From positions 1 to 64,000 of the IMG/VR virus record IMGVR_UViG_3300022752_005266: DNA of 64,000 nucleotides. One strand, 5' to 3'. Of the stretch, positions 1-10,400 are shown piece by piece. The first letter of the stretch is position 1. Each line of letters starts with the position of its first letter. Source of the stretch: a virus. Under the pieces are notes generated by a model that worked only from the letters and a program-made list of their open reading frames with translations, did no database searches and was not told the origin of the DNA. Position numbers and translations under genes: made by a program.

Positions 1-629
1 TGTACAATGGCGGCGTAGCTTTCGAGGTCCCCATGTCCGACGAGGATTGCGCCAATGAGGCACGCCTGCTCGTAGCCCAGACGGTCCTTCGCGCCCTTCA
101 GGTCGGACCAGCAGTCGAAATGCCAGCTCTCGCTTGCGCCTTCCTTGGCTTCTTTGATCACCGGAGCCCATCCGAGCGGGATGGCGATCTCCCACAGCTT
201 GTCGAGCTGCTTATCGGCGGCGACACCGGGGAACTTCAGGCAGGAGAGGTCGATGTCGATGCTCCGGCCGGCGTTATGGCCTGACCGGCCAGGGGTGGCG
301 ACGTACGCCGCCTTCATCGTCTTCGCGTCGAACGAAGCAGATGACGGAGGCGGCTTGCCGGCGCGTACCCATGCGTCGTACTTCGCCCTGGCGATCTTCT
401 GGACCGCCACGTCACGATGCAGCTCGGTCACGCGGAAGTCGCCCCCGGCCGCCGTCACCGCATGATGCAGGGCAAGAAGCGCCTCTGCGGTGGCGGGATG
501 CGCCACGCCGGCCTTACCGAGCTTGTGCAGCGGGATGAGCGTTTCGCGCGCACCGCCTGTTCCACCAGACTTCTGGTAGCTCGACAGGATGCACGGATCG
601 ACGGGGACGAGTGCGACGGGAGCCGGCAT
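1..629 (-). CDS. M15-family peptidase endolysin (VanY/L-alanyl-D-glutamate peptidase type), partial
   Basis: The gene starts at ATG 629 and runs off the window edge, so its C-terminus is missing; 209 codons are visible. It carries the zinc-binding signature of peptidase family M15: S116-x-H118-x2-G121-x-S123-x-D125 in SGHNAGRSIDID, followed by E167-x-W-H170. In this family the two histidines and the aspartate bind zinc, and the enzyme cleaves a peptide bond in the peptidoglycan stem. It lies last in the minus-strand structural arm, directly after a small multi-spanning membrane protein, the usual lysis-cassette order. No signal peptide is seen, so release through a holin is likely. Family assignment is firm; the exact bond cleaved is not known. 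Confidence 0.9.
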   Translation of the reverse strand, partial: MPAPVALVPVDPCILSSYQKSGGTGGARETLIPLHKLGKAGVAHPATAEALLALHHAVTAAGGDFRVTELHRDVAVQKIARAKYDAWVRAGKPPPSSASFDAKTMKAAYVATPGRSGHNAGRSIDIDLSCLKFPGVAADKQLDKLWEIAIPLGWAPVIKEAKEGASESWHFDCWSDLKGAKDRLGYEQACLIGAILVGHGDLESYAAIV

Positions 630-631
630 TG

Positions 632-1096
632 TTATTCCTCTTTCGCGGACTGGGTGCCAAAGAAGTAGGCGAACACCAACATCGTCATGTCCTTAATGAA
701 GGAAAGCGTGGTGATGCGCTCTTGTTCAGTTAGAAGCTCCACATGCGGCCCAGCGACCAGCATGTCGGCCGCGTAGATGGCGACGAGGATGGCGCACATC
801 GAGGTGGCGAACGCCGTGAGGGCCGTCTGCGAGTTCTTCGCTGCGGAGAACATGCGCTGCACGCCGACCTGAATCCCCACGAGGATCGCGGCGCCGAGGA
901 TGATGGCCACGATGGTGGTGCCCGCCGAATCGTAGAGACTGGCAAACGGATGCGCCGGGGCCTCCTCCACGACTACCGTGGCCTCGGTCGGAGTCGGCGG
1001 CGCCACTTCCGGCGCAGGCGCATCAGCGGGGACGACGGCGAGAACGTCGGTGTCGAGCGTCGGCTCCACCGTTTCCAGAGGCTGCACGGGTTCCAT
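632..1096 (-). CDS. Small membrane protein, candidate holin
   Basis: The protein is 154 residues, starting at ATG 1096; an in-frame extension upstream to 1261 is a shadow of the neighbouring gene. Residues 1-55 are rich in Pro, Ala, Glu and Val. Three hydrophobic segments follow, at about 60-80, 90-112 and 132-148, and the tail is short and charged (QSAKEE). Its stop sits 2 bases before the start of the M15 peptidase gene. Size, several membrane segments and the position directly before an endolysin suggest a holin that permits endolysin release. The acidic proline-rich N-terminus is unusual for a holin, and no family was recognised, so the role is inferred from context. Confidence 0.6.
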   Translation of the reverse strand: MEPVQPLETVEPTLDTDVLAVVPADAPAPEVAPPTPTEATVVVEEAPAHPFASLYDSAGTTIVAIILGAAILVGIQVGVQRMFSAAKNSQTALTAFATSMCAILVAIYAADMLVAGPHVELLTEQERITTLSFIKDMTMLVFAYFFGTQSAKEE

Positions 1097-1097
1097 G

Positions 1098-1766
1098 TCA
1101 AACCTTCTTCTTGGCGGCCGTAGCGGCGGCCTTTTCGAGCTTCTCGATGCGCTCTTCGATCTCGTCGGCGTCGAAGCCGGCCGGAAGGCCGGCGCTCTTG
1201 GCGCTCTTGGCAGCGGCTTCGGCCTTGGCCTCGACGGCCGCGAGCTTCGCCTCCAGTTCACCGTGCTTCAAGATGCAGGGCGGCGGGCTCTGGCTGGGCG
1301 TCTGCGACTTCAGCTCCAGCTCCTTCATCTTTAGCTCGTGCGACTGCTTCGTCTGCTGGGAGTAGAACTTCCACGCCGCCCCGCCGCCCAGGACGGCGAT
1401 GGCCGCGAGCGCGATGGCCAGCGTGGAGTCCCCGCCGGCCGCGCCGACGAGGCCTTGAATCTCGCTGGCGGCGGTGGTCGGGTCGGGAGCGAGCGTCTGG
1501 GCAACGGGTTCCGGGGCGGGAGCGGGCGCAGCGGCCGGAGCTTCAGGCGCGGCGACAGGCGCTTCGGGAGCCGGAGCGGGGGCAGGAGTAGGGAGAGCAG
1601 CGGGATCCATGTGTTCTTCCTCCAGGTGAAAGCCGGCGTCGGCTTCAAAGGTGCAGTCCGCGATGCGGTACACGCCGCCTCTCGGATGCTCGATGCGCCC
1701 ACCGGGGAGCAGCACGCCTGTTTCCCCGGCGTTGAAGTAGCAGCGGTCAGGGGCTTCCGGTTCCAT
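1098..1766 (-). CDS. Pro/Ala-rich single-pass membrane protein with coiled coil; two possible starts
   Basis: With the ATG at 1766 the product is 222 residues, overlapping the preceding gene by 20 bases. A second in-frame ATG at 1610 has a much better ribosome site (GGAGGAA, 6 bases away) and would give a product lacking 52 residues. Order of parts: a short globular-looking N-terminus, a Pro/Ala repeat of about 45 residues, one hydrophobic helix (STLAIALAAIAVLGGGAAW), then a charged helical tail with heptad character (EIEERIEKLEKAAATAAKKK). It lies among lysis-region membrane proteins. A spanin-like or envelope-spanning structural role is possible but unproven. Confidence 0.6.
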   Translation of the reverse strand: MEPEAPDRCYFNAGETGVLLPGGRIEHPRGGVYRIADCTFEADAGFHLEEEHMDPAALPTPAPAPAPEAPVAAPEAPAAAPAPAPEPVAQTLAPDPTTAASEIQGLVGAAGGDSTLAIALAAIAVLGGGAAWKFYSQQTKQSHELKMKELELKSQTPSQSPPPCILKHGELEAKLAAVEAKAEAAAKSAKSAGLPAGFDADEIEERIEKLEKAAATAAKKKV

Positions 1767-2010
1767 CGCCAGCGGTGGCGGGGACGGACACGGACGTGAC
1801 GCCCTGCACCGCTTCGGCCGCGATGCGTGGGTCAACACCCTTCAGGAGCGCGACGATTCCGATGAGGAAGATCACCATCGCTACGAGCGCGCCCAGGAAC
1901 TGAACGCGAAAGACGCGCAGCTCCTTGATGACATCCGTATGCATCGTCTGAAGCGTCTGGATGAGCGCCGTTTCAAGCGGTGTCAATCCTTCCGGCAGCG
2001 GGGATGCCAT
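1747..2010 (-). CDS. Small single-pass membrane protein
   Basis: This is an 87-residue protein with one strong membrane helix at about residues 36-58 (FLGALVAMVIFLIGIVALL). An amphipathic N-terminal helix precedes it and the C-terminal tail is Ser/Thr/Gly-rich. Its ATG overlaps the stop of the upstream gene in an ATGA arrangement at 2007-2010 and 2010-2012, indicating translational coupling. It belongs to the cluster of three small membrane proteins just before the endolysin and may take part in lysis. No family was recognised. Confidence 0.65.
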   Translation of the reverse strand: MASPLPEGLTPLETALIQTLQTMHTDVIKELRVFRVQFLGALVAMVIFLIGIVALLKGVDPRIAAEAVQGVTSVSVPATAGDGTGSP

Positions 2011-2273
2011 CAGACAACCAGCGCCGCGTCGATGGAGGGCACGGCGTCGGCGGCGGCCTTCGCGGCCTGCTCCTGCTCATAGCGAATCGCCGTCTGGGCG
2101 ATGCCGGCCACGAAACCCTTTCCGATCTCGGTCACCACGTCCTGCTTCGAGGGCACGTCGGCGTCCGGCTTCGTCAGGAGGGCGGTGTACGCGGAAACGA
2201 TGCGCGCCGCGTCCGCATCCGCGAGGGTGAAAGAAACGGCAGCGCCGTCGAGCGAGAACGAGATGTCGGCCAC
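2010..2273 (-). CDS. Hypothetical protein, 87 residues
   Basis: The ATG at 2273 is preceded by a perfect AGGAGG six bases away. The product is soluble-looking, with a beta-like N-terminus (ISFSLDGAAVSFTLADADA) and an alpha-helical Ala/Gln-rich C-terminus. It sits between the fibre-like gene and the small membrane proteins and is coupled to the next gene by a stop-start overlap. No family was recognised; a virion or lysis accessory role is only suggested by context. Confidence 0.65.
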   Translation of the reverse strand: MADISFSLDGAAVSFTLADADAARIVSAYTALLTKPDADVPSKQDVVTEIGKGFVAGIAQTAIRYEQEQAAKAAADAVPSIDAALVV

Positions 2274-2281
2274 GTTGCCTC

Positions 2282-3340
2282 CTAAGGTGCGATGAGGCCC
2301 AGGCTACGCATCCGAGCGAGCAGGGCGTTGAGCTGAGCGACCACGTCCCCCGTCCCCGTGCTGTCCGCGACGGCGGCCGGCTGCGTGACGGGCGTGGTTC
2401 CGAAGAAGCCGAGCTTTTGCGTGGTCGCGGTCGCGATCTTCGTGCCGGTCGTCGTACCGACCGCAATGTTCTTAGCGTCCGCGAAGATAAACGACCCGCT
2501 GGAGTTGATGGTCAGGCAGGTAAAGCCATCGGTCTGGAACTCCATCCCGCGCCCGATCCCCGTTCCGCCCTTCTCCGTTCCAATCGTAAACGTGCTGCCG
2601 ACCCAGCCCACCTTCGCGCGTTCGTAGTTGGTCACGCCTGCGTCAGTCGTGGCGTAGATGCGGAACATCTGCGCGCTGGTGCCGTTGCGCTGCGCCAGCG
2701 TGTTGGCCGCATCACGCCGAAGCGCAAGGTCCGCCGTCGCGTTGTTGTTCGTCGCGGAGGACCACGAGAACGTCCAGTCCGACGCGAGGCGCGACTCAAG
2801 GTTCGTCGCGTTGTAGTTCTGGCCAATGATGCCGTTGACCCATACCGCGAGGTTGCTCGTGTTGGTCCCGAGGCCCGTGTTGGTGGCCCCGAGAAACGAG
2901 ATTCCCGGCGAGTTGCCTGCGACGACCGAGCCGAGCGGGAACTGAGCCTGCGAGGAGTTGAGCGTGGCGACCGACGGGATCGTCAGGTTGCCACTCTTGG
3001 CCACCGCGAACTTGCTCACCGATCCCACCTGGAGATCGAAGAGGTTCGACGCGGCGGCAGACGCCGTGTCCGTCACATTGAGCTTCAGCCCGGTGAACGT
3101 GACCGCGCCGGCGTTCCAGGTCTGCGCGAGGTCGAGCAGCGGCGCGGACGTGGTGACAGCGCCCGAAGAGATGACAAGCTGCTTTCCGACGGTCAGCTTC
3201 CCCGTCGTCTTGTCAAAGACGAGGCCGGCGTCGCCGCCAAACGCACCCGCATCGTTGAACTGGATCTGCGTGTTCGCGCCCGCGACGGACCCGCCAGTGG
3301 CCGGAGGAACCGGATACGATGTCTGTCCCGACGTCGGCAT
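2282..3340 (-). CDS. Probable tail fibre or receptor-binding structural protein
   Basis: The protein is 352 residues from ATG 3340 with AGGAG upstream. The N-terminus is Gly/Pro/Ser-rich, followed by a motif common in phage fibre and tailspike N-terminal regions, NTQIQFNDAGAFGGDAG then FDKTTGKLTVG. After this comes a long stretch of Ser/Thr/Asn/Gly-rich beta-type sequence. The C-terminus contains VAQLNALLARMRSLGLI, a helical segment seen at the ends of such proteins. It is the first of three fibre-like genes downstream of the giant virion protein. Structural assignment is reasonable; host-receptor specificity cannot be read from sequence. Confidence 0.65.
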   Translation of the reverse strand: MPTSGQTSYPVPPATGGSVAGANTQIQFNDAGAFGGDAGLVFDKTTGKLTVGKQLVISSGAVTTSAPLLDLAQTWNAGAVTFTGLKLNVTDTASAAASNLFDLQVGSVSKFAVAKSGNLTIPSVATLNSSQAQFPLGSVVAGNSPGISFLGATNTGLGTNTSNLAVWVNGIIGQNYNATNLESRLASDWTFSWSSATNNNATADLALRRDAANTLAQRNGTSAQMFRIYATTDAGVTNYERAKVGWVGSTFTIGTEKGGTGIGRGMEFQTDGFTCLTINSSGSFIFADAKNIAVGTTTGTKIATATTQKLGFFGTTPVTQPAAVADSTGTGDVVAQLNALLARMRSLGLIAP

Positions 3341-3348
3341 GGCGTCTC

Positions 3349-3765
3349 CTACCCGTTCGCGTAGACGATGAAGCGCAGCGCGTACGTGAACTGGTTGTTC
3401 GCGCCCGCGTTCGGGACGGGCATCATGTACAGCCGCCCGTTCACGTCGGCCTGCATCACGACCGGGGCGTCCGCGAGCTGCGGGTCGAAGAGATTCGCGA
3501 CCAGCGTGACCGCGCCCTGGAACTCCTGGCTGATGTCCCCGGCCGTCGTCACGCCGCTCTTCGAGAAGATGATGGGCTGAAACGAAGCCGCGCCGCCAGC
3601 GACGTGATCCATCTTGAAGCGGACCAGTCCGACCTTCACGAAGGGACGGCCGAGGTTCAGCGTGATGACCGTCGTGTTGTCGACGGTAGCCGCAGTCGTC
3701 GCGTACTGGGTCGGCGAGTTCGCGTCAACCAGCGGTATTGCGAGTACAGGGGTATTGCTCTGCAT
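3349..3765 (-). CDS. Probable minor virion protein
   Basis: The product is 138 residues with the start at 3765 (MQSNTPVLAIP); a start at 3789 is also open but has no good ribosome site. The sequence is predominantly beta-type with few charges (DNTTVITLNLGRPFVKVG), Asn/Thr/Ala-rich, ending ALRFIVYANG. This composition is typical of capsid decoration or fibre-associated proteins. It is flanked on both sides by structural genes on the same strand. No family was recognised. Confidence 0.6.
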   Translation of the reverse strand: MQSNTPVLAIPLVDANSPTQYATTAATVDNTTVITLNLGRPFVKVGLVRFKMDHVAGGAASFQPIIFSKSGVTTAGDISQEFQGAVTLVANLFDPQLADAPVVMQADVNGRLYMMPVPNAGANNQFTYALRFIVYANG

Positions 3766-3829
3766 ACGGGGGCCCTCACGGCACTGCAAGAGTACCGCGC
3801 GATGATGCAGATCGCAAGCCCGTCAGTCG

Positions 3830-4420
3830 CTAAGGCTGCCCGACGTCGAACTCCACAACGAGCTCTTCGCCCGCCGTATCCGGGTCGGTCTTGAGCGACA
3901 CGGCCAGCGTGTTGCCCGCCGCCGTCGCGATGACCTCGAACTCGACGACAGCCACAATGCTCTCGCCGGGCGCGAGCGTGATGCTCGGAAGGTTCACCAC
4001 GATCTGGTTGTCGGTGTAGATGGTGCCGATGCCGGCGTCCAGCGCGCGGGGCTTGCCCGAGCCCTTCGTGACGCCGCTGATCGACGTGATGTTGCCCGAG
4101 GTGTCCTTGCGTCGGATGTCGAGGTTGACGCGGCCCGTGGCGCCGGCCGGAGAGACGGCCGCCGTGATCCAACGAATGCGCCCGCGCACCTGCGAGGCCA
4201 TCGTGGTGGAGTAGGCGCTGCGGAGCGTGTAGTAGTTCGAGAACTTCACGCCTGCGGCGGTCGTGTCGATCGCCGTGATCGCCGTGAGCGGAACCGAGGC
4301 GCTGCGATTGACCGCGATGCTGCTGACCAACACGCCGTCGGTATACGCGGCCGTCTGGGTCGCGGTGGCGTTCGGGACGGCGTAGAAGCCGCCGCTGAAC
4401 TGAGTCACTGAATCGGGCAT
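3830..4420 (-). CDS. Probable virion protein, beta-rich
   Basis: The product is 196 residues from ATG 4420, which has AGGAG five to six bases upstream; an ATG at 4435 lacks this. The sequence is rich in Thr, Ala, Val and Ile in alternating beta-like patterns, with one segment (SQVRGRIRWITAAVSP) matching the general layout of carbohydrate-contact or decoration domains. It lies directly downstream of the giant virion protein, separated by a 69-base gap containing a small hairpin and the palindrome GATAC-G-GTATC (4436-4446). No family was recognised. Confidence 0.6.
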   Translation of the reverse strand: MPDSVTQFSGGFYAVPNATATQTAAYTDGVLVSSIAVNRSASVPLTAITAIDTTAAGVKFSNYYTLRSAYSTTMASQVRGRIRWITAAVSPAGATGRVNLDIRRKDTSGNITSISGVTKGSGKPRALDAGIGTIYTDNQIVVNLPSITLAPGESIVAVVEFEVIATAAGNTLAVSLKTDPDTAGEELVVEFDVGQP

Positions 4421-4489
4421 GACCGCTCCTGGCACGATACGGTATCACGAAGAACGCGCCGAGGCTACTTGCGTAGCCCCGACGCCGGG

Positions 4490-7400
4490 TTACATACCCT
4501 TCGTCTCGCGGAGCTTCGTCGGCTCCTCGTACTTCACGGTCCGCTGCGGCGACGTCATCGACACGTCAATGCCGAGTGCTGCCCTGCACACCCGCAGAAT
4601 CTGACCGCGAAGATTGGTGCGCTCCATCGGCTCGCGCTCCCAGCGGAGCAGCAGTGCGTTGAGCTCGCCCAAGAGCGGCGTGTTCTCAAACGCCATCGAC
4701 CACACCCCGCCTCGGACGTAGTACCGCTGGTCGCGCAGGACGCCCGCGTCAGGGTACTCCGCTTGCAGCTTGCGGATGCGCTCGATCTCCTCGGGCGGCA
4801 GCTGCTTCAGGTTCTGGCCCGTTTCATCGACGATGAACGGATCGACGTCGGCCGGCACGCGGAGGAACGTCGTGCCATACATGTCGTCGATCATCTTGCC
4901 GATGAGCGGGTGAACCACCGTCGCCGCGCGCTGCGTGATCTCGGCGGCACCGCTCACGCCGAGCGCCAGCTTCTTCGGCGGCATGGCGTCGGTGCTCATG
5001 TCCGCGAGGAGCGGCGCGAGGATCGGCGAGCGCTCCGGGTCAAAGACCGGCTCGATGACGCGCATGACCTTCACTTCGCGCGCGCCACCTTCCGTCAATG
5101 CCCCGCCCGAGAGAAGGTCGGGGGCCTGCGACGACGCGACGATGAGGGTAGCCGCCATCTGCGTGATGTGCCGCAGTCCGGTTTCAATCGACGACTCCGG
5201 CCAGAACATCTCCATGAACGAGTGGTCGTCGCCAAGAAGCGACTGATACACCTGTACGGCTTCCGTCTTCGGAAACGGTACGGCGAACCCCGCCCGCTCG
5301 CGCAGATACGACACGCGACTGACCTTGCTCGGCTTGGCCTGCGCGTACCGCGAGAGCCGCTGAATGTCGGAGAAGAGGCCCGCCTCGCGCATCCGCAGCA
5401 GCTCAGGCGACAACTCGTAGAGTCGTCCCTCCTCTACATCGCGGCCGCGGCCGAGAAGCAACATGCGCAGCGCGTGCTTCGCGTCGTCGGGTGGGTCGCC
5501 GTTGTACTGATTGTAGAACTCCGTGACGATGCTGTAGTAGCTGTCCTGGAGATTCGGCGGCATCGACTCGACGTCCATCCCGAACTCGTCGCCGACGGCG
5601 CCGTAGAGCACCTCGGTGAGAAGATCGGCGCTGCGCTCGCGCGCTCGGCGGATGCACATCATGCGGTACGCGCCCCACGGGCTGAACAGGTTGTTGAAGA
5701 CCTGCACGTTCGCGTTCTTCTGGAAGGCCCAGAAGGGGAACATGATGCCGACGAGGATGCTGCGGTCTGCCTTCGTCATCGACTGGCTGTAGTCATACAG
5801 CGCGTCGATGGTCAGGCGCGCCGCCGTACGCGGGTCGTAGCCCGCTTCCATGAGCGCCACCATGGCGCCGAGGCGCTCACGTTCGCCCCAAGCCTCGGCC
5901 GTGTCGCTGACCGTGCTCTGCCAGTCGGCAAGGAAGTTTTGAATCTTGCCGCGGAGGACGCGACCCTCGCCCGCCTTCTCCAGCGCCGCCTCTCCTTCGA
6001 TCACGTTCTTCCAACGCATCATCTCGGTGTTGATGAACAGCGCACCCTCGCGCTGAATCACGTTCGACAGCTGCCGTGTGTCGAAGCTGGCGAAGACGCC
6101 TTCCTCGACCGCGAGGTTACGGATCTCGCGGAAGCTGTACACCTTGTCGCCGGCGCGGAAGCTACCGTCGATCCCTTCGAGGATCGGGTTCACTTCAATG
6201 CGGTACTTTGCTGCGCCGAAGAGCTGACCGATGCGATTGCCGAAGAGATCGCCCTTGGCTTGAAGCGCGCGCCGCGCCCGCTCCAGAACATCGCGCGGGA
6301 TGCGCTGCTCACCGCCCGGCAGCTTCCGGGCGAGCTCCAGCGCTTGCTGCCACGCGGGGAGCACCATCAGGTCCTGCGCGATGACGCGCGTGACCGAGTT
6401 CGCAGCGATGCCCCAGCCATACGTCATCCCGGACTGGATGAAGTGATCGACCGTGTTCGCCATGAAGTAGCGCTGCCGCAGGAAGAAGCTGCCGCGCGTC
6501 ATGCGCGTCTTCATGTATCGGTACAGCGTGTTGAACGCGTCGCCGCCCGTCGAGGCTTCAAGGGGACGATACTTCACGCGGGCCAGCGCGTTCGCCATAC
6601 GCTCGCGCGCCTGCTTCGGGATGTAGTAGTCGACGCCCAGGATTCGGTCTGCGACGAAGTCTGCGTTCAGCCCATACCGATCGATGATGCGCTGAATCTC
6701 CTCGGTGTACTGGGCGGGCCACGCTTCGCCGGTGATCCAGCTCGTGAACGCCATCTTCGCCGGCTCGCTGATGCCCAGGTCGAGCTTGATCAGCGTGCGC
6801 TTCGCGACGTCCGCGGAGCCGTAGCCGCCGATGATAACGGCGAGCTGCCGCTTGGCCTGCTCGTTGTAGATCTCCCCTGCCTGCCCCAGGAACGTCTCGA
6901 CGGCGTTCCGGGAGTCGCCCTTGAACATCTTCCAGGCGCCCTTCTCGTCGTAGCCGCGGCCCGTCTTGCCGGCGATGTACGTCAGGAGCTCCACAAGCTT
7001 GAACTCGTACGGCGGACGCGCGACGTTTGGCGCGCCGACTGCGCTGGAGATGGCCTGCGCCAGTCCGATGCCGAGCTCGTCCTCTGCCTTGCCCGAAGCA
7101 TGCAGTAGCGTCTCGATCGCCTTGCCCAGGTCGTCGCGCACCTTGGCCGCTTCCTTCGTCGCCTTCGCGAACGGGATCAGATGACCGTCTGCGTCCACGC
7201 CTTCGTACCCGATCGTGGTGAGATGTTCCGTCCACTTCGGCTGGCTCAGCACGTCGGCGAGACGGCTGAGCGCGTACTGCTGTTCTTCGGGCAGGCTCTC
7301 CAGCGTACGCCGCAGCATGGTGCGGAACGACTCCATGAAGTCGTGTCCGCCCGACGTGATCGGCCGGCCGCCGAGCCGGGTGACGCGCGGGTCTCCCGAC

Positions 7401-10400
7401 AGGAATCGGTACAGTGCGTCGGACTTCCCGGACTCCAGCGCGTCGTTCACCAGCGTCACCGTGTCGCCGATGGCGTTCTCGATGACGCGCTCGCTCGTGT
7501 CGAGCGCCTTGCGCATCTCAGGCGGCATAAGGCGCACGCCCTTTTCGCGCGCAACGTCGCCGCCGAAGAAGGCCGCCGCCACCGAGCGCAGCCCGGTGCG
7601 CAGGTACGCCGGCATCCCCGTCTCGTCGCCCTGCTTCGCGAGCACGCTCCGAAGCGACTCGACCGCCGTATCCTCTTCGATCAGACCGGTCTGCTCCAGC
7701 CGCTTCCCCGCGAGGTTCAGCTTCAACCCGCGCTTCCGCGCCGCCGTCGTCATGCGCGACTTATCGAGCTCGGCCTGGGCCTCCGCCAGATCAGACGCCG
7801 TCCAGTCCTGCTTCCCAAGCACCTTGACCGGGAAGCTGATGTACGGCTTGTCGTCCGCCACCTTCTTCGCCGCCGCGGTGTCGAACTGCTTCATCAGGTC
7901 TTCGACCGACGTGCGCGGAATACCCTTGCGCTGAGCCTCTTCCGACAACTTGCGGAGGAACCCGATGTCCTCTTTTGGTCCGCCAAGAAGCTCTCGCCGC
8001 ATCACTTGCTTCAGCGACGGGAACGACTGCTCCTCCGTCTCCTGGAGCAGACGGTCGAAGACGGCCTTGACCTCGGGAGCCACCGGCTTCCCGATGACCG
8101 GGTCGGTCACGCCCTTGTAGATGTCGACCAGCACGCGCTTCAGATGCGCGAAGACCTCGGCAAGCGTCGGCGTCGGCGCCACGCCTTCCATGACGTACTG
8201 CTCGAACGCCTTGGCGAACAGCTCCTCGGCGCGTTCGACGTCGGCAGCGCTTCCGACAAACTCGCCGAACTCGTGCGTGACATTCACGCCGGACCGCCGG
8301 ATCCAGGTCGTGATGTTCTCCATGTCCTTCACGTCGAGCGCGTTGCGACGAACGATGTGCGCGGCCTCGTGGAGCACCGTCGAGGCGTCCGCGCCGTCGA
8401 AGAGCGCGATGACGGCACGCCCGTCTTCCGCCCAGCGAACCGTACCCTTGATCTGGCCGGTCGGCCCCACCTGTCGGAGAATGTTCGGGTCTTCGGTTTG
8501 ACGAGCCGCAGCTTCCGGGATACCGGAGGGCTGTGGGGGCTCCACGGACAGGTACTTTCCGCGGGCGCCGAGCGTCTCCTTCGAGACGAAAGTGCCGTTG
8601 CCGGCGAGCACTTCGTCGAGGCCGCGGATGATCGGTGCGTCAGACTTGAGCCCGAAGACGCTCTTCACCTTCTGAACGAACTCGACGAGCCACTGCTTCG
8701 CCTTGGCCGTGAGTCCCTTGTTGAAGGCGGCGAAACGGCCCGCGACGATCTCGCTGGCGTGAACGGCCCAGAACTCCGACGGGTTCAAGAACTGGTAGTA
8801 CTGGATCGGGAGCTTGCCCGAGGCGAACGCCTCGGCCACGTCCTTGTAATCGACGCCCGTGAGCATCTTCTCCAGGAACGGCCGCTGCTCGGGCGTCGCG
8901 GTCTTCAGCGTCGCCGTGAGCTGCTTCCGCCATTCCTTGCGGATGGCGTCCTGCATCGCCTCGGGCAGCATCCGCTCGGTGTGGTGCAGGATCTCGTGCG
9001 TCGCCGTCAGCTCGTCGCCCTTGTCCTTGATGAGCACGACGAGCTGCGAGGCGCGCTCGTAGAAGCCCGCCGTCATGCTGTCTTCGCCGCCCTTGCGGAC
9101 GGAGATCGCGAGCTCATCCGCGAGACGCGGGTTCTGCTGGAGGAACCAGTCCGCGAGCTCCACCCCGGCGTCGTCGAGCCGGCCGTCGGCGCGCGCCGCG
9201 AGAAGACGCGAACGCACCCAGTCCGTGCCCCGCTTCGGTCCCTGCGTCGCGCGGGCGCGTCGGATCTGTGCTTGATCGTCCAGGTCGTCGGTGATCGCCG
9301 CGACGAGCTTGAAGTACTCCTGCTCGGTGATCTTGCCGGCTTGTAGACCTTCGCCCGCCCGACGGAGTCGCTTCTGCGCGCTGACCCGGAACGTCTTGGG
9401 GATGTCCTCGTACTCGTGTCCAGTGTCGACGCCCATGATTCGCGCGATCATGACGTCGGCAATCCGCGACCGGCGCGCCCGGTCCATGTCGACCCGGAAC
9501 GCTTCGCTCTTCACGCTGATGCTGCGAGAAACCTCCGGCGCCTCGGCCTTCGGCGCCTCGGCCTTCGGGGCCGGCGCAGGCGCCTCGGCCCGCGGCCCCA
9601 GGGGCAGCGGCTGCTGCTTCCCCGCCTCTTCGGCGAGGCGCTTCTCCGCCACGTTCCGAGCCGCCTGATACTCCAGCTCTGCTGCTTCGTCCGCGACCTC
9701 CGCCGCGCGGAGCTCCTCGGTCGCCTTGGTCAGGGCCTGCGCCGCCTTCTTCTTAGCGGCGGGTGTCTTCGCTGCGTCGACCGCAGCCTGCGCGTCTTCC
9801 TGCTTCCCTCGCGCAATCTTGAGCTTGTTCTCGGCCACCTTGCGCGGCTTCTGGGCCTTCTTGACCTCGGGCGACTTGTCGATGTCCGCGTCCGCCACAC
9901 GAACCGCCGGCGCTTCGGTCGCAGCCTCGACCGCAACTTCGATCGGTGCCTTGCTCGCAGGAGGCGTCGAAGGCTCCATCTTGGAGAGAATGTTCGCCTT
10001 CGCGCGTTCGATCGTGTCATCGCCGGTGATGTCGGCGCGACGCCAGTTCACGTCCGTGGGCCGCTTCTCGTTGTGCTTCGCCACAGCGACGCGAGATTCC
10101 GCCTTCGCGTAAACCTCCGCTTCGTCGGGAGTCATTCCCCGGCGAAGCCCCCGAAGAAACGCGTCCTTGACGTAGCTCTTGAGCCATGCGTCAAACCCGG
10201 CCGCACCCACCGGCACACGACCGAACGGCGCGGTCATCTTGTCCGCCCGTGCCGCCTCTTTCTGGGCTTCCGCGTCCAAACCAGTCATCGCTGCGAAGAG
10301 GCGCTTTTTCTGCTCACTCTCCAGCGTGTCATACCACGGGATCGGCTTTGCCGCTTCGACTGGCGCTTCGACAGCCGCCGTGATAGGGGTAGGGGTAGGC

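Noticed and set aside
4436-4478. A promoter from the GATAC-G-GTATC palindrome and hairpin before the gene at 4420
   Set aside because: No hexamer pair at proper spacing; the site may be a weak terminator or chance palindrome.
4469-7108. An 879-codon plus-strand open frame
   Set aside because: It lies antisense to the giant virion gene, is extremely rich in Arg/His/Leu and has no ribosome site; GC-rich coding DNA produces such frames.
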